Below are positions 31,684-42,700 of a DNA stretch of 56,949 nucleotides, piece after piece. A program made the position numbers and the translations under genes. Origin of the DNA: Ministeria vibrans ATCC 50519 (Eukaryota > Opisthokonta > Filasterea); assembly GCA_943704425.1 (NCBI GenBank), contig CALSCP010000121.1:1-56949 (forward strand), in the 5' to 3' direction. The notes under the pieces were generated by a model. That model saw only the letters and a list, made by a program, of their open reading frames with translations. It did not search any database and had not been told where the DNA came from. The stretch's first letter is position 1; the number at the start of each line of letters is the position of its first letter.

Positions 31684-31943
31684 ATGAGTGCACCGGCGGA
31701 TGATCGTATCTTGTCGAAAAACCTGCTGAAAATGAAGGTTTCCGACTCTCAATTTAGCGAATGCTGTTCTGATAGCTTTCCTTGCTCTCCTCCTTCTCTA
31801 TCCTCGCCAGTTTATGGCCAGAAAGCAAGAAGAAGAGCTGCGTCGAAGGCTTGAGGCCGAAGAGGAAAAGAAAATCGACGAGAGTCATTGGCACATTGTG
31901 GAGACGGAAACGGACGCAACGAACGCAACTGCAGTGTACAAAC

Positions 31944-31975
<32 letters not shown>

Positions 31976-32679
31976 AGGATACACATTGCTCAACACACCA
32001 CGAAGACACCACTCACGCACATCACCCAACACACATTGCTCAACACGTCACAACGACACCACTCACACACACCACGAAGACACAACTCACACACATCACT
32101 CTCACACACCACAAAGACACCACTCTCACACGTCACTCACACACACCACGACGAAGACACAACTCACACACGTCACTCACACACATCACAAAGACACCAC
32201 TCTCACACGCCACTCTCACACCACTCTCACACGTCACTCTCACACACACCACTCACATACACCGACATGCAAAAGCTGACTATCTCGTTATTTTGCCGTA
32301 GTGCCCACTTGGTTGAGGTTGAAGACAGTCTGTTGCGATGCGAGGAAGGCGATGTCACTGGTCGGCGAAGCTACCGTCACTTCAACGACGAAGTAGAGGT
32401 AACAACACCCTTTCATGCAAGTTCGTCTTTCTTAATTGATTTGTCGTTTTTTAGAAAATGTACGCTGAACAGAACCAAAGTGAGGCGGTGGCGGGTGCGG
32501 ATGCCTACGACAAACACACGGGGGTGTCAGAGGCGGAAATGACGGCGCGATACACAACCTACGTGGGAATGCGCGGACCAAAAAGTAAAGGCGGAGGCGC
32601 TGGAGGAGGAAAGCGCAAGGGAGGCAATGCGAGCGAGGCAGGCGCCAGCGAACGTCCCAAGAAGAAGCAAAGAAGGTGA
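31684..32679 (+). CDS. MPHOSPH6: M-phase phosphoprotein 6 (exosome cofactor MPP6)
   Basis: Four exons are inferred: 31684-31737, 31811-31935, 32302-32398 and 32455-32679, giving 166 residues, close to the roughly 160 of animal MPP6. Diagnostic segments are LSKNLLKMKFMARKQEEELRRRL near the N-terminus, EEEKKIDESHWHI, and VSEAEMTARYTTYVGMRG near residue 125. A Lys/Gly-rich basic tail ends PKKKQRR, a probable nuclear signal. MPP6 tethers the RNA helicase MTR4 to the nuclear RNA exosome and helps in 5.8S rRNA 3'-end maturation and degradation of nuclear transcripts. The first intron falls within the conserved KMK-FMAR block (phase 0), which confirms the exon join. Intron 2 holds a CA-rich minisatellite. 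Confidence 0.92.
31936..32301 (+). repeat. Intronic CA-rich minisatellite in MPP6
   Basis: It starts with a pure (CA)n run at about 31948-31975, then imperfect units built from CACACACCACGAAGACACCACT and CTCACACGTCACT variants up to about 32270. All lies between the GTACAA donor at 31936 and the CCGTAG acceptor ending at 32301. Confidence 0.85.
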
Positions 32680-32789
32680 TGATGGAACAATGTGTTCGTG
32701 TAATACGTTATGTAGAAAAAATAATCGTTTTGTTCTTGTACACGATCGGAAAAAAAAAGAGGGGGGGGGGACAACAAAATGGAACGCGA

Positions 32790-33210
32790 CTAGTCAGAGA
32801 AGTCATCGGAATCGTCGTCTTCGTCGTCAGTTTCGGCGCGAGTAGGGACTTTAGGAAGGATCATGCCAGACTTGCTGACGGTGGAGGAAGCGACGGGAGC
32901 AGGGGCAGCGAACACGGGAGAGGCGTCGTCGTCAGAGGACGAGTCAGAGTCAGAGTCCGAGTCGCTAGTGTCATCTTTCTTGGTGGTGGTGGTGATGGTA
33001 GCGGGTTTGGCAGCGGGGGTGTCGTCACTGTCATCGCTGTCGTCACTGTCATCATCATCATCACCGCCGCCAAAGAGCGCAGAGGGTTTGCTTGCAGTCG
33101 GCATCCCATCGCCATCATCACTGTCGTCACTGTCGTCACTATCGTCACTCCCGCCCTTGGCAGGTGCTGCACCCATCCCAGGCAGTCTCACCGGCGCGGC
33201 CTTGGGCCCG

Positions 33211-33246
<36 letters not shown>

Positions 33247-33342
33247 CTGTCATCCTCCTCTGCACTTTCTTCCTCCACTGGAACGGCACGCGCACTCGAT
33301 GATGGCGCTGGCACATCATCATCATCATCGTCGTCGTCGTCG

Positions 33343-33381
<39 letters not shown>

Positions 33382-34642
33382 CTCTCATCGTCATCGTCAG
33401 TCTTTTTGGCCTTCATGAGCATCTGTGGAGGCAGCACGAGTGCCACAGGCGCAGCAGGTGCCGCTGGGGGAGCACTGTCCTCCTCATCGTCATCGCGTGA
33501 AGAAGCCGGGATGGGCGGCATCATGGGCGCTGCTGGGGCGCTGGCGGGCGCTGTCCCGTCTGGTGACTCCAGAACACTGGGATCCAGTCCTTCCATGCTC
33601 ATTTTCATTGCCACTTGGCTCATGGGAACGCCGACCTTGAGCATTTTGAAAAACTTGCTGTAGCGCGGGTCGTCTGCGTACGACGGGCCCGCCTCCACTC
33701 CTGCGGGCGGTGCGGGTGCCGCTGGTGCATCGCCACTCCCTGGCGGTGGTGGGGGAGGTGGCACCCCATCTCCACCCGGCGGGGGTGGAGGAGGAGGCAC
33801 ACTAAGACCATAACAACAAAAAAAAAATACAAGACACAAATAATGTAATCAGTATTTTAGTTGATACGCTTGTCACTGTGTCTGCTTACCCTTCGCCAGG
33901 CGGTGCTGGTGCAGCGGGCGCGCCAGAAGCAGCGGCAGCAGACGACGCGTCTGATGATGCTGCGGGTGCGCCCGACGACGTGATCATGTCGGCGGTGACA
34001 GAGGCCTTTGGGAAGGGCGAGACGTAGTCTTCGCCCTTGACATCCTCCATGCCAGGAATGGACGACAGCTACACGCACGAGGGTGTGGAGGAGCGGGTGA
34101 AGGTTAGGGTGGGACACTCTCTGGTGTGCAGCGGTACCTTTCCCTCGAGAATGTTGAGAGACACATCAATGCGCTGAATTCGTTGGTGGACATCCGAAAG
34201 CTGAGTGTGTGTGTTTGCAAACACAAACGAGCGAAAAAAATCAAACAAAGTCAGTGTGAATACGACGATGGCTTGGCCGTCATCGCAAGAACAGCAGACA
34301 GCCAAGCGGTTGGGGGCGCAGTGCGTTGAAACAGTCACGTGAGTTGATGTCGATTTTGAGTGAATTGCGAAAAAGTTGAGTTGAGAGAAGAAAAAAAAAA
34401 AGTGTGTGACCGGAAAAAGAGGTACAAGAAATGCAGATACAATTGCGTGGTCTTCATCACACAAACGCGGCCCCTACCTTTTTCTCTGTGATGGACGCAA
34501 AGCGGTTGAGGAAGGCGCAGGTAGAGGTGAGAAAGGCGTTGCAGTACGCCAGAGTTTTCTTGGCCGGCAGCGGCTCAACTGTCGTGAAGTCAACACCGGG
34601 CCCGACCAAGCCAAAGCCATAGGCTGCTGACTGATCTGTCAT
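32790..34642 (-). CDS. WASHC3: WASH complex subunit 3 (CCDC53) with acidic C-terminal extension
   Basis: Four exons on the minus strand are inferred: 34642-34478, 34200-34138, 34068-33890 and 33801-32790, giving 472 residues. Core family motifs are in order: VDFTTVEPLPAKKTLAYCN and CAFLNRFASITEKK, then the coiled coil LSDVHQRIQRIDVSLNILEGK, LSSIPGMEDVKGEDY, a Pro-rich linker, and RYSKFFKMLKVGVPMSQVAMKM with MEGLDPSVLE. This is CCDC53, part of the endosomal WASH complex that activates Arp2/3 for actin-driven retromer sorting. Animal homologues are about 190 residues. Here about 250 extra residues follow, dominated by Asp/Ser runs encoded by TCA/TCG repeats, with short basic breaks and a conserved-looking end SKSGMILPKVPTRAE. 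Fimbrin, another actin protein, diverges 145 bases away, probably by chance. Confidence 0.92.
33045..33390. repeat. TCA/TCG trinucleotide runs encoding Asp/Ser tracts
   Basis: Several runs of TCATCATCA (GATGAT on the coding minus strand) occur, chiefly at 33207-33245 and 33318-33380. They encode poly-Asp in the WASHC3 tail. Shorter TCACTGTCGTCA runs encode SDDSDD patterns. Confidence 0.9.
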
Positions 34643-34787
34643 AAAGGAAAGAGGGCTAAATCAGTGTTCACTGTGTCCTGATCGAAATTATTCAAAGTGG
34701 TTTGAATTGAACTCTGGTTGAAAAAAACAATAGAGAAAATCATTTTCATTCGTTCCAACTTACTCACTTCACAGTTCACACAGAACA
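34643..34787. promoter_or_regulatory. Divergent promoter between WASHC3 and fimbrin
   Basis: These 145 AT-rich bases separate divergent start codons. They contain TTTGAATTGAACT and AATCATTTTCATTCG segments. Promoter function for both genes is inferred from position. Confidence 0.45.
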
Positions 34788-37714
34788 ATGGCTTTCCGAT
34801 TTGATCCCGATGAGCTCACCACCTTCAAGGCAGTGTTTGCCGAGGTAATAAAATAGAAACCAAAAAAAAAAAAAAAAAAAAAAAAAAACCGCGCGAGTAA
34901 CAATCTCGCTTGGCCGTTGCACCGTCCATCGACGATTGTGCGGTGTGGAGCAGCATGGCTTGGCCTGCGTATTCTCACTAGATCCCATCTCCTTTTCGCA
35001 AAAATGCTCTTTTTGCTTCGCTGTCGCTCCAATCGCCGACGGGCGCCGCTGCCCCTCGCCTCCATGTGCACGACTGCCTTTACCTCAACAACCTCCTCTC
35101 ATGCGCTTTCCTACCGTCTCTCTCTCTCTTTTGTTTGTCTCTCTCTGTTTTTGCATTTTTTTTTTTGCTTTTTTTTCGCGTTTGCTCTGTTTTCGTATCA
35201 AGAACGCACTTTGCGCGATTCCCTGGGCGTATTTTCTCAGTGTGGATGGGCACTGCGATGGCACGCGGACCTGCTACTAACGGCGAGAGTGTGTCTGGGC
35301 GTAGTTTGACGCCGATGGCTCCGGAGCAATCTCCACGCAAGAACTTGGGACTGTCATGGCCAAGCTCGGAGAGACCGTCGACCCCGAGACGCTCCAGAAG
35401 ATGGTCGATGCTGCCGACACGGACCGTTCGGGAGAGGTCGACTGGAACGAGTTTCTCAGTGTAAGGGAAAAAGAGAAGAAGAAAAAACAGGACGTTTGAC
35501 GATCTTATTTTTTTATCTTTTTATCTATTTGTGCTGTTTTCTCACTTTCCTCTGCTCTGCACCAGATGATGTGGAAAGCACGCAAGGCGAACGGAACAAG
35601 TGCCAAGCCAGTGGGCTTTGCGGCTGTTGCCAAGAAGGTCGAGAAAGTCCAGCGTCTGGGCGGTACGTCGAAGAACTCGGCAGAGGGCACAACACACTCG
35701 TACTCGCAAGAGGAGAAGGTACAAATCTTTTTTTTTTTGTCTCCGTACTCATGTCTGCAACACACACGCGCACTCCTCTTAAAAATAATATAGGTTGCTT
35801 TCTGTGAGTGGATCAACGACTCGCTCTCTGGCGATCCGGATCTGACGATGCTGCCTCTGTCAGTCGACGACGACTCGCTCTTCTCCGGCATGCACAACGG
35901 AGTGTTGCTCAACAAACTCATCAACAGCGCCGTGCCGGACACGGTGGACTACCGCGCTCTCAACCTCAAGGGCCTCAACGTCTACAAGATCCACGAGAAT
36001 CACACGCTCGCCATCAACTCGGCCAAGGCCATTGGCTGCAACGTTGTCAACGTTGGCGCCGATGATCTCATCCAGGGATCGCCCACACTGGTCCTTGGCA
36101 TTGTCTGGCAGATTATCCGCATCGGTCTTTTTGCTCAGATCAACCTTCATGTACCCTAGACATACGAGAGGAGATGGAGAAATGATTTTTTTTTTTCGTT
36201 GTTGTTGTTGTTGCTTAGGCCTGCCCGGGACTCATGGTTCTGCTGCATGACGGCGAGACACTCGAGGATCTCATGTCCCTGCCGGCTGATGCCATCCTTC
36301 TGCGTTGGTTCAACTACCATCTCCAGGAGGCAGGCTCGTCTCGCCGCGTCCACAACTTCAGTGGTGACATCAAAGACTCTGAGGCTTACACCATCCTTCT
36401 CGCTCAAATTGCTCCTTCTGTAAGCATACTAAGCGCGCAAACTGAGCACATACACCGCACACTTAGCACACACATATATATTTACAACGTGATTTGGTTT
36501 TCTTGAACTGCTTCTGTTTTGTAGGAGCTTGGCATTACTACGGCTCCTCTTTCGGACACGGACCCCACGGGCCGTGCCAACAAGATGCTTGACAACGCTG
36601 AGAAGATGGAGTGCCGCAAGTTTGTCCATGCCGTCGATGTTGTCAAGGGCAACCCCAAGCTCAACCTGGCCTTTGTCGCCAACCTGGTACGCTACAAAGA
36701 CACACTAAATGACACGCGCCAAGCAAACAATATTGCCCGCTCGCTTACTCTTTTTTTTTTTTTCCTCGCTCTCAGTTCAACACGTACCCGGCTCTACAGC
36801 TGGAGGCCAAGCAGGCAATGGAGATTGAGGAGTTCGTAGCGGGTGCCGAGGAGACTCGTGAGGAGCGCACCTTCCGCAACTGGATGAACTCGCTCGGCGT
36901 CAAGCCGTACGTTAACAATCTCTACCAGGTACAGCCATCTCTTTGCTCTGTCCTCCTCTCTTGTTTGTTTCTTATCAAGACTTTTTTTCTTTTAGGATCT
37001 TCGTGATGGCCTGGTGATTCTGCAGCTGCTGGACAAGACTGAGCCGGGCTGTGTCAACTGGAAGCGCGTAAACCAGCCGCCGTACAAGCGTATTGGCGGC
37101 ATGATGAAGAAAATGGAGAACTGTCAGTATGCGCTTGACATTTCGCGAACCATGAAGTTTTCGCTCGTCAACATTGGCGGAAAGGACATCTTTGACGGCC
37201 ACAAGATGCTCACGCTGGCGCTCATCTGGCAGATCATGCGTGCCTACACCCTCAGTGTGCTCAACAAGCTCTCGTCGGGCGGTCGTCGCATCCAGGACAA
37301 GGAAATCGTCGTTTGGTGCAACGAAACGCTCACACAGGGCCAGAAGCAATCGTACGTATATTCTTCTTTGCAAATTTATAATTCTTTTTTATTTTGTTAC
37401 GAGAATCTTATGCTATACGACTTCGCTTGTACACCTATAGGCAAATCAAGGACTTCAGGGATTCGAGCATTGGCACATCGCGCGTCGTCTTTGACCTGGT
37501 CGACTGCATCCAGCCCGGCAGCATTGACTACAGCTACTTTGATGCAGACACGAGTGAGGAGTCGCGCCTCTCCAACGCCAAGTACGCCGTCAGCATGGCC
37601 CGCAAGATTGGCGCCGGCGTCTACTGCCTTCCCGAGGACCTCGTCGAAGTCAAGTCCAAGATGGTTCTCACCGTCATCGCCTGCTTAATGGCCAAGTCTC
37701 TCGGTGCCGCCTAA
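34788..37714 (+). CDS. Fimbrin/plastin, actin-bundling protein
   Basis: Nine exons are inferred: 34788-34844, 35305-35460, 35566-35718, 35794-36150, 36219-36419, 36525-36686, 36776-36928, 36996-37351 and 37441-37714, giving 622 residues, the normal family length. Two EF-hands come first ([15 protein letters not shown] and [15 protein letters not shown], both with plausible Ca2+ loops). Four calponin-homology domains in two tandem actin-binding pairs follow: [12 protein letters not shown] with [30 protein letters not shown] with [23 protein letters not shown] with [13 protein letters not shown], and VVWCNETL with [15 protein letters not shown]. Fimbrin crosslinks actin filaments into tight bundles in cortex, protrusions and endocytic patches. 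The EF-hands may make bundling Ca2+-sensitive. All introns are phase 0 except the last (phase 2). Intron 1 contains a poly-A run (34862-34888). Confidence 0.95.
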
Positions 37715-38685
37715 GCTTCCTTTTACCCCTTCTCTTTTCTTCTCCTGTGCGTCTATTTTTACTTTTATTTTAAATAAACTCCCAAACTCAAATACCCAAA
37801 CCAAAACACTCCCCCAGCCCAAGCCCCGATTCCTGCACCAACACTCGAGTGAGTCGAGTCTCTCAAGTCAGTTCACTTCGAAACGAATCCACAACAAGCA
37901 CTTCAATCGAACGACTCGCGCAAATGAGAATTGAGACATAAAAATAAAAATCGCATTTTTTTATTGCTCTTCCTTCGTACGTCCTATAATAACCACTCAC
38001 ACGATCACTCCTCCTCGCTGTCCTACACACGATCATTGCAGTGATCGCACCGCTTTTCGCGCGCTCTCTCTCTCTCTCTCTCTCCCAAAACTCACACACA
38101 TAAAAAAAAAAAAAAAAAACGCAAGAAAAACCGCTCCGCCTAAACGTTTGCAGTGCACACTCCCAACGCACGCTCCTTTGACCGCTGTCGCCGCATCCGC
38201 ACCATCACACAATTGCATTCTTCTCCACACCCCCCGCGCGCTGCATTGTCTCTAGTGCGTTTGGGCGCTTGTGCTCTGAGATGTTTATGTGCCATATTGA
38301 AGAATAAAAAAAAAAAGAAGATAAAAAAAAAAGTAGACGTCGCGACTTTGCTGAGCGTTGTGGGGAAATCGCTGGGTTTTGCGCACCTGTCTGCGCCGCA
38401 TACGGTTTGTATGGATCGCATTGAGATCGTCCCCTGCCGCGGCTGTGGTGCGCTTGGAACAAGATGCGCTTGCGGTATTCTTGGCGTTCTTGTGTTCGCC
38501 ACTGTTGTCGGTTTCTCACCTCACGGCCCCGCTGCTTCATCGTTCGTTCTCTGCGACACATATTCTTGTTGGAAGACTGGTTCCAACAGCATGCCCTCCT
38601 GTGGAGTGTCGTTCGTGCATATCTGAGGGTGTTGCGCTGACGCGATCTTTTTTTTTCCCATTTCACTTTTGCAGAGCCAACGAAG
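37715..38685. other. Intergenic region and probable 5' UTR of giant gene, 971 bp
   Basis: It holds the fimbrin 3' UTR (TTTAAATAAA near 37770), a (CT)n run near 38063-38084, an A18-like run near 38102 and other A runs. I see no firm gene. At 38660-38672 a pyrimidine stretch with TTTTGCAG sits 13 bases before the ATG of the giant gene, so a spliced 5' UTR with an upstream non-coding exon is possible. A 71-codon frame from 38411 is judged non-coding. Confidence 0.55.
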
Positions 38686-39702
38686 ATGAGGATGCCGGTT
38701 GTTCTATTCGGCGTGCTCAGTGTCATTGTAAGCATGATGGCCGTCGATGTGCAGGCGGCTCAGATCATTACAATGACGGCAAGAGCTCCCATCGCGAGTG
38801 AAGTGTACTGCCCGACCAATCTTGCTACGCAGCTGGGCTTCAACAGCTACACTTGCTACCGCAACCCAGGCACCAGTTACTACGGCTCCATGCTCTACAC
38901 CGTTGCCGGCCCCTCTTCTTCCGAGGCGTGTACAACTGTCGGCTGTGCCGGGACAATGATGCTGCGAAACCCTGCAAGTGGCAACGCATTTCAGTTTGAG
39001 TTTGCTGTGCCCGAGAAGCTCGCCATTGTTCCGCGTCAGCTCCTCGACCGTACCTCTGCCGAGGTTCGCATGCGTCTGAGTCTCGTGCTCACACGCGTTG
39101 AGTCTTCCAGCTGCACCGCATCAAGCGAATCTTTTACGCTTGCCTCAGTGACGCTGCCCACCGGCATGAGCCTTGTCGCAAACGCTGTCACAGGCGCTTC
39201 CTACATCGACTCACTGGCGCCGGCATTGTCCATCGCACAGGCGTCTACGGGTCCCAGCCAGTGTACTACTACTATTTCGCTCTCGGCAGTCTTCTCGTCT
39301 CAAGTGGGCATTCTTGTTCTCAATGCGGGCTCGCCCATTGTCATTAGCAATGTCGCTCCCTCCGGCAGCACTGTGCTCACCACAACGACACCAGTTCAAT
39401 TTACATACGCCTTTACCTTTGACGATGTCTCGTCAACCGGCTACCTCAACTACGATGTAATTCAAGGCGCAACTGAGTTTGGAATGCACACATTTGACAG
39501 CGAAGACGCCATTGTGGCTCCCGAAATCGTCGCTCCAAACCCAGTCACGATCGCTCTGATATTTGCTCCGGTGTCGTCCACAAACTGCATCGTCGACCTC
39601 ACCACCCGATTTTCACCCGCCAACACTGTTTGTGCACATACCGCCGCCAACCAGCAGTATTCACAATTCGGTTTGACCTCAACAACGGAAGGTACATAGT
39701 TA

Positions 39703-39759
<57 letters not shown>

Positions 39760-42700
39760 GATAATTTTTTTCTTTTTGTTTTTGTTTCTACTCTGTAGGT
39801 GCCACTACGATATCACTGAATTTCGGCCAGACAGCCGCTGTTGCTGTTGATTTCTTGACGACAGCCCCCATTGAAATATACGGTCCGGCTCGCGAGTACG
39901 GAGTCAATTACGGTGTGCTTCTACTGAAGTCCGTTATGGAGACAACCTCCTCGTGTCCCACTCCCTATCGTGTAAAGATGTTTCCCACATCTATGGACTT
40001 TCCTATTACCGATGTGACAAGTTCTGCAGATGAAGTTGGTAAGAAGCGCAGTCACATGATTCGTATTAAAAATAACTAACCCCCACCCCTTTTTATTGTT
40101 ATTACAATGTTCAGCGAACGCGAACAACTTTCAACTGGCCTTCCGCAACAGTTTTGGTCCTGTCAACTACACGTCGCCTAGCATGTTGTTTACACCGACG
40201 GCTTCTGGGTGCCAACTGGAGATGCAGTACTTGCTGACGCTGGGCACGTCAAAGGAGGTCATTTTTGAGGTGACTGTTGGAAACATTTTCTTTGAGGCTG
40301 CCAAGAGCACCGGCGGACTCTATTCGTTTGACACGTTGGAATGGTCTGCCAGCGTCATGTACGGCGGAAAGGGTCATTACGTACACTATCCCGCGGAGGG
40401 AGGCGTACCGTTTGAGCCAATCGACTTGCCGCTGGTGCCAACAACCCTTACGGGCACGAGCCTTTGCGCAGGCGGGAGCATCTCCAGCGACGGCTATACC
40501 TGCGTCAAGTCAAACACTCTCTCCGAGTATGTCCTGGCATACGCCGACAACGGATACCGCGTTGCCAGTGCGTGCACCTCCACCGCTTGTGCCGGCTCAT
40601 ACTACGGTCTCAAGCCTGACGTTGCTGACACTCTGAGTGTGTCTTTCGCCGCCCCCGCCGGCAAGTTTTTCTTCGTCGACGTTCCCACCGGCGTTGGCTA
40701 CCTGTTTTTCAAGGGAACACTTGTCAGCAATGGTCTTGCATGTCCTGCAAACATTGGGAGTGCCGTTCACAGCGCTGTGGGCGTTGTGGACTCGGTGGTC
40801 ACCGTGGATGGCACGCTTGCCGGCAACGTCACCCTTGTCTCGGCGACATCCACGTCGCCCGTGCGCGCCAGCAGTGCTCCCGGTGTAACAGCGAGTCGAA
40901 ATGCCGTCACAAGCAAGTGTGAGATTGCTGTTGAGCTGACGTTTGCCGTCAATGGCGACGTCGTCTTCAGCAGTCTGACGGCACAGATCAAAAATCTAAC
41001 CATGGCATCGGGAATGAACCAGCGACAAAACTACGAGATGGACGGAACGTGGCAACTCATATGGGATGGAAGTGCGAGCCCTGGCTCGACCGTGGCCGTC
41101 AATGCCAAGAGCTATACACCCAAACTAGTGTTGATCAACTCGGATACCTCTCGCAAGGGCCGTCTCGAGGTCACAAACCCAACCACGGGCGTGTCTGGTC
41201 TCGTGTGCAACGTCGGTTTTGACGCCGCCGATGCCGAAGTGGCCTGCCGCAACCTGGGCCTCGCGACCGATTCTGCCACGGTTTCGTCCGATCTTATGCC
41301 GGGCAGCCAGTCGCAGCCCATTTTCTTGTCCAACCTTGACTGTAGCGGCAACGAGGCGTTGCTCCAGACCTGCACCAACGGTGCGCTCGGTGGCGCCATC
41401 AGCTCATCGTGTACCACAAGTACCACCGTCGTCATTGACTGTCCACCCCGCGCAGACTTTGTGCCGCCGCCAGACTCGACCAGTGCGCCCTTTAGCCTGC
41501 GCCTGGCGAGCGGTGCAAATGCCTTTGAAGGTCGCGTCGAAGTGAGTGTCAACAACCGTTGGGAGAGCATCTGCGACACGGGCTCGACCAACGACAACAC
41601 CGCCTTCGTTGTGTGCCGCGCCTTGGGACTTCCCTCAACCCAGGCATCCATCATTCCGTCCATCGGCGACATCGGTCAAGACAATGCCATCTGGGCCAAA
41701 AACCTGGACTGCTTTGGTGACGAAAGCTCCATCAACAACTGCGCTCACAACCTCACCACAACTGGCTGTACCAATGCCAACGATCTCACTGTCAAATGCT
41801 CCGGTGTTTTCGCCACTTTGCTTCCCGATCTTCTCTCCCTTACCTCCAGCCTTCCTCGTAAGATTTCAAAATGATACCAATATTATAATAATATTAATAA
41901 TACTCTTTTTAATTTCTCTTCCTGAAAAAAAAAACAAAAAAAACTGCAGAGCCTCAAGCTACCCCCTCTTGGGGTGCGCTAAAGATCACTACAGGCGACG
42001 GGACAATTGGCGGCGTGTGCAACGAAACGTTCAATGACAACTCGGCCAAGGCTGCGTGTGCCGAGATGGGACTGCCAACGGCTCTGGCACGCTCCTACAC
42101 GGGACCCCGTCGCGTGATGAACCCCAGCACCTTCCCCAACATGTACTACGCCAATGGTGTGTGTACCGGTAGTGAGACGGTGCTCTCTTCCTGTCCGGGT
42201 ACTGAGAAGAACGCATCCGCCTGTCCTGTCACAAACGAGGCCTGGGTCGTGTGCACACAAGACTTCGGCACGGGCAACGCTATTGCCCGACTCGCCGATG
42301 GTGGCGATGCAAATTCGGGACGTCTCGAAGTGTTTACCAACAATGCTTGGGGTACAGTCTGTAACAAGGGCTTTGACAATAACGATGCCGTTGTTGCCTG
42401 CTTTACCATGGGACTTCCTTCAACACAGGTATGCACATAACAAACAATAAAGGAACAAGAATAAGAGCAACAATAATAATAAGACGTATTATTGTTATTC
42501 CTATTAATTTATAATAAATTTATATTATTTTTATTATTATTTTGCTTAGGTGAGCATTTTCAACATGCCTGAAGGATCTCTCCCCATTGCGGCGTCTGGC
42601 ATCCAATGTGCTGGCAGTGAAGCGTCTATTCTGGACTGCCCTGCCGACACCGTTGTTGACGTTTCATGCCAGCGTTTCCAGGACGTTGGGATCAGTTGTG

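Noticed and set aside
32863-33663. Ser-rich 266-codon plus-strand frame opposite WASHC3
   Set aside because: It is the complement of the Asp/Ser trinucleotide repeats and has no independent evidence.
38411-38626. 71-codon frame MDRIEIVPCRGCG... upstream of the giant gene
   Set aside because: It has a hydrophobic stretch but no recognisable family, no splice signals joining it in frame to the main gene, and sits where a 5' UTR is expected.
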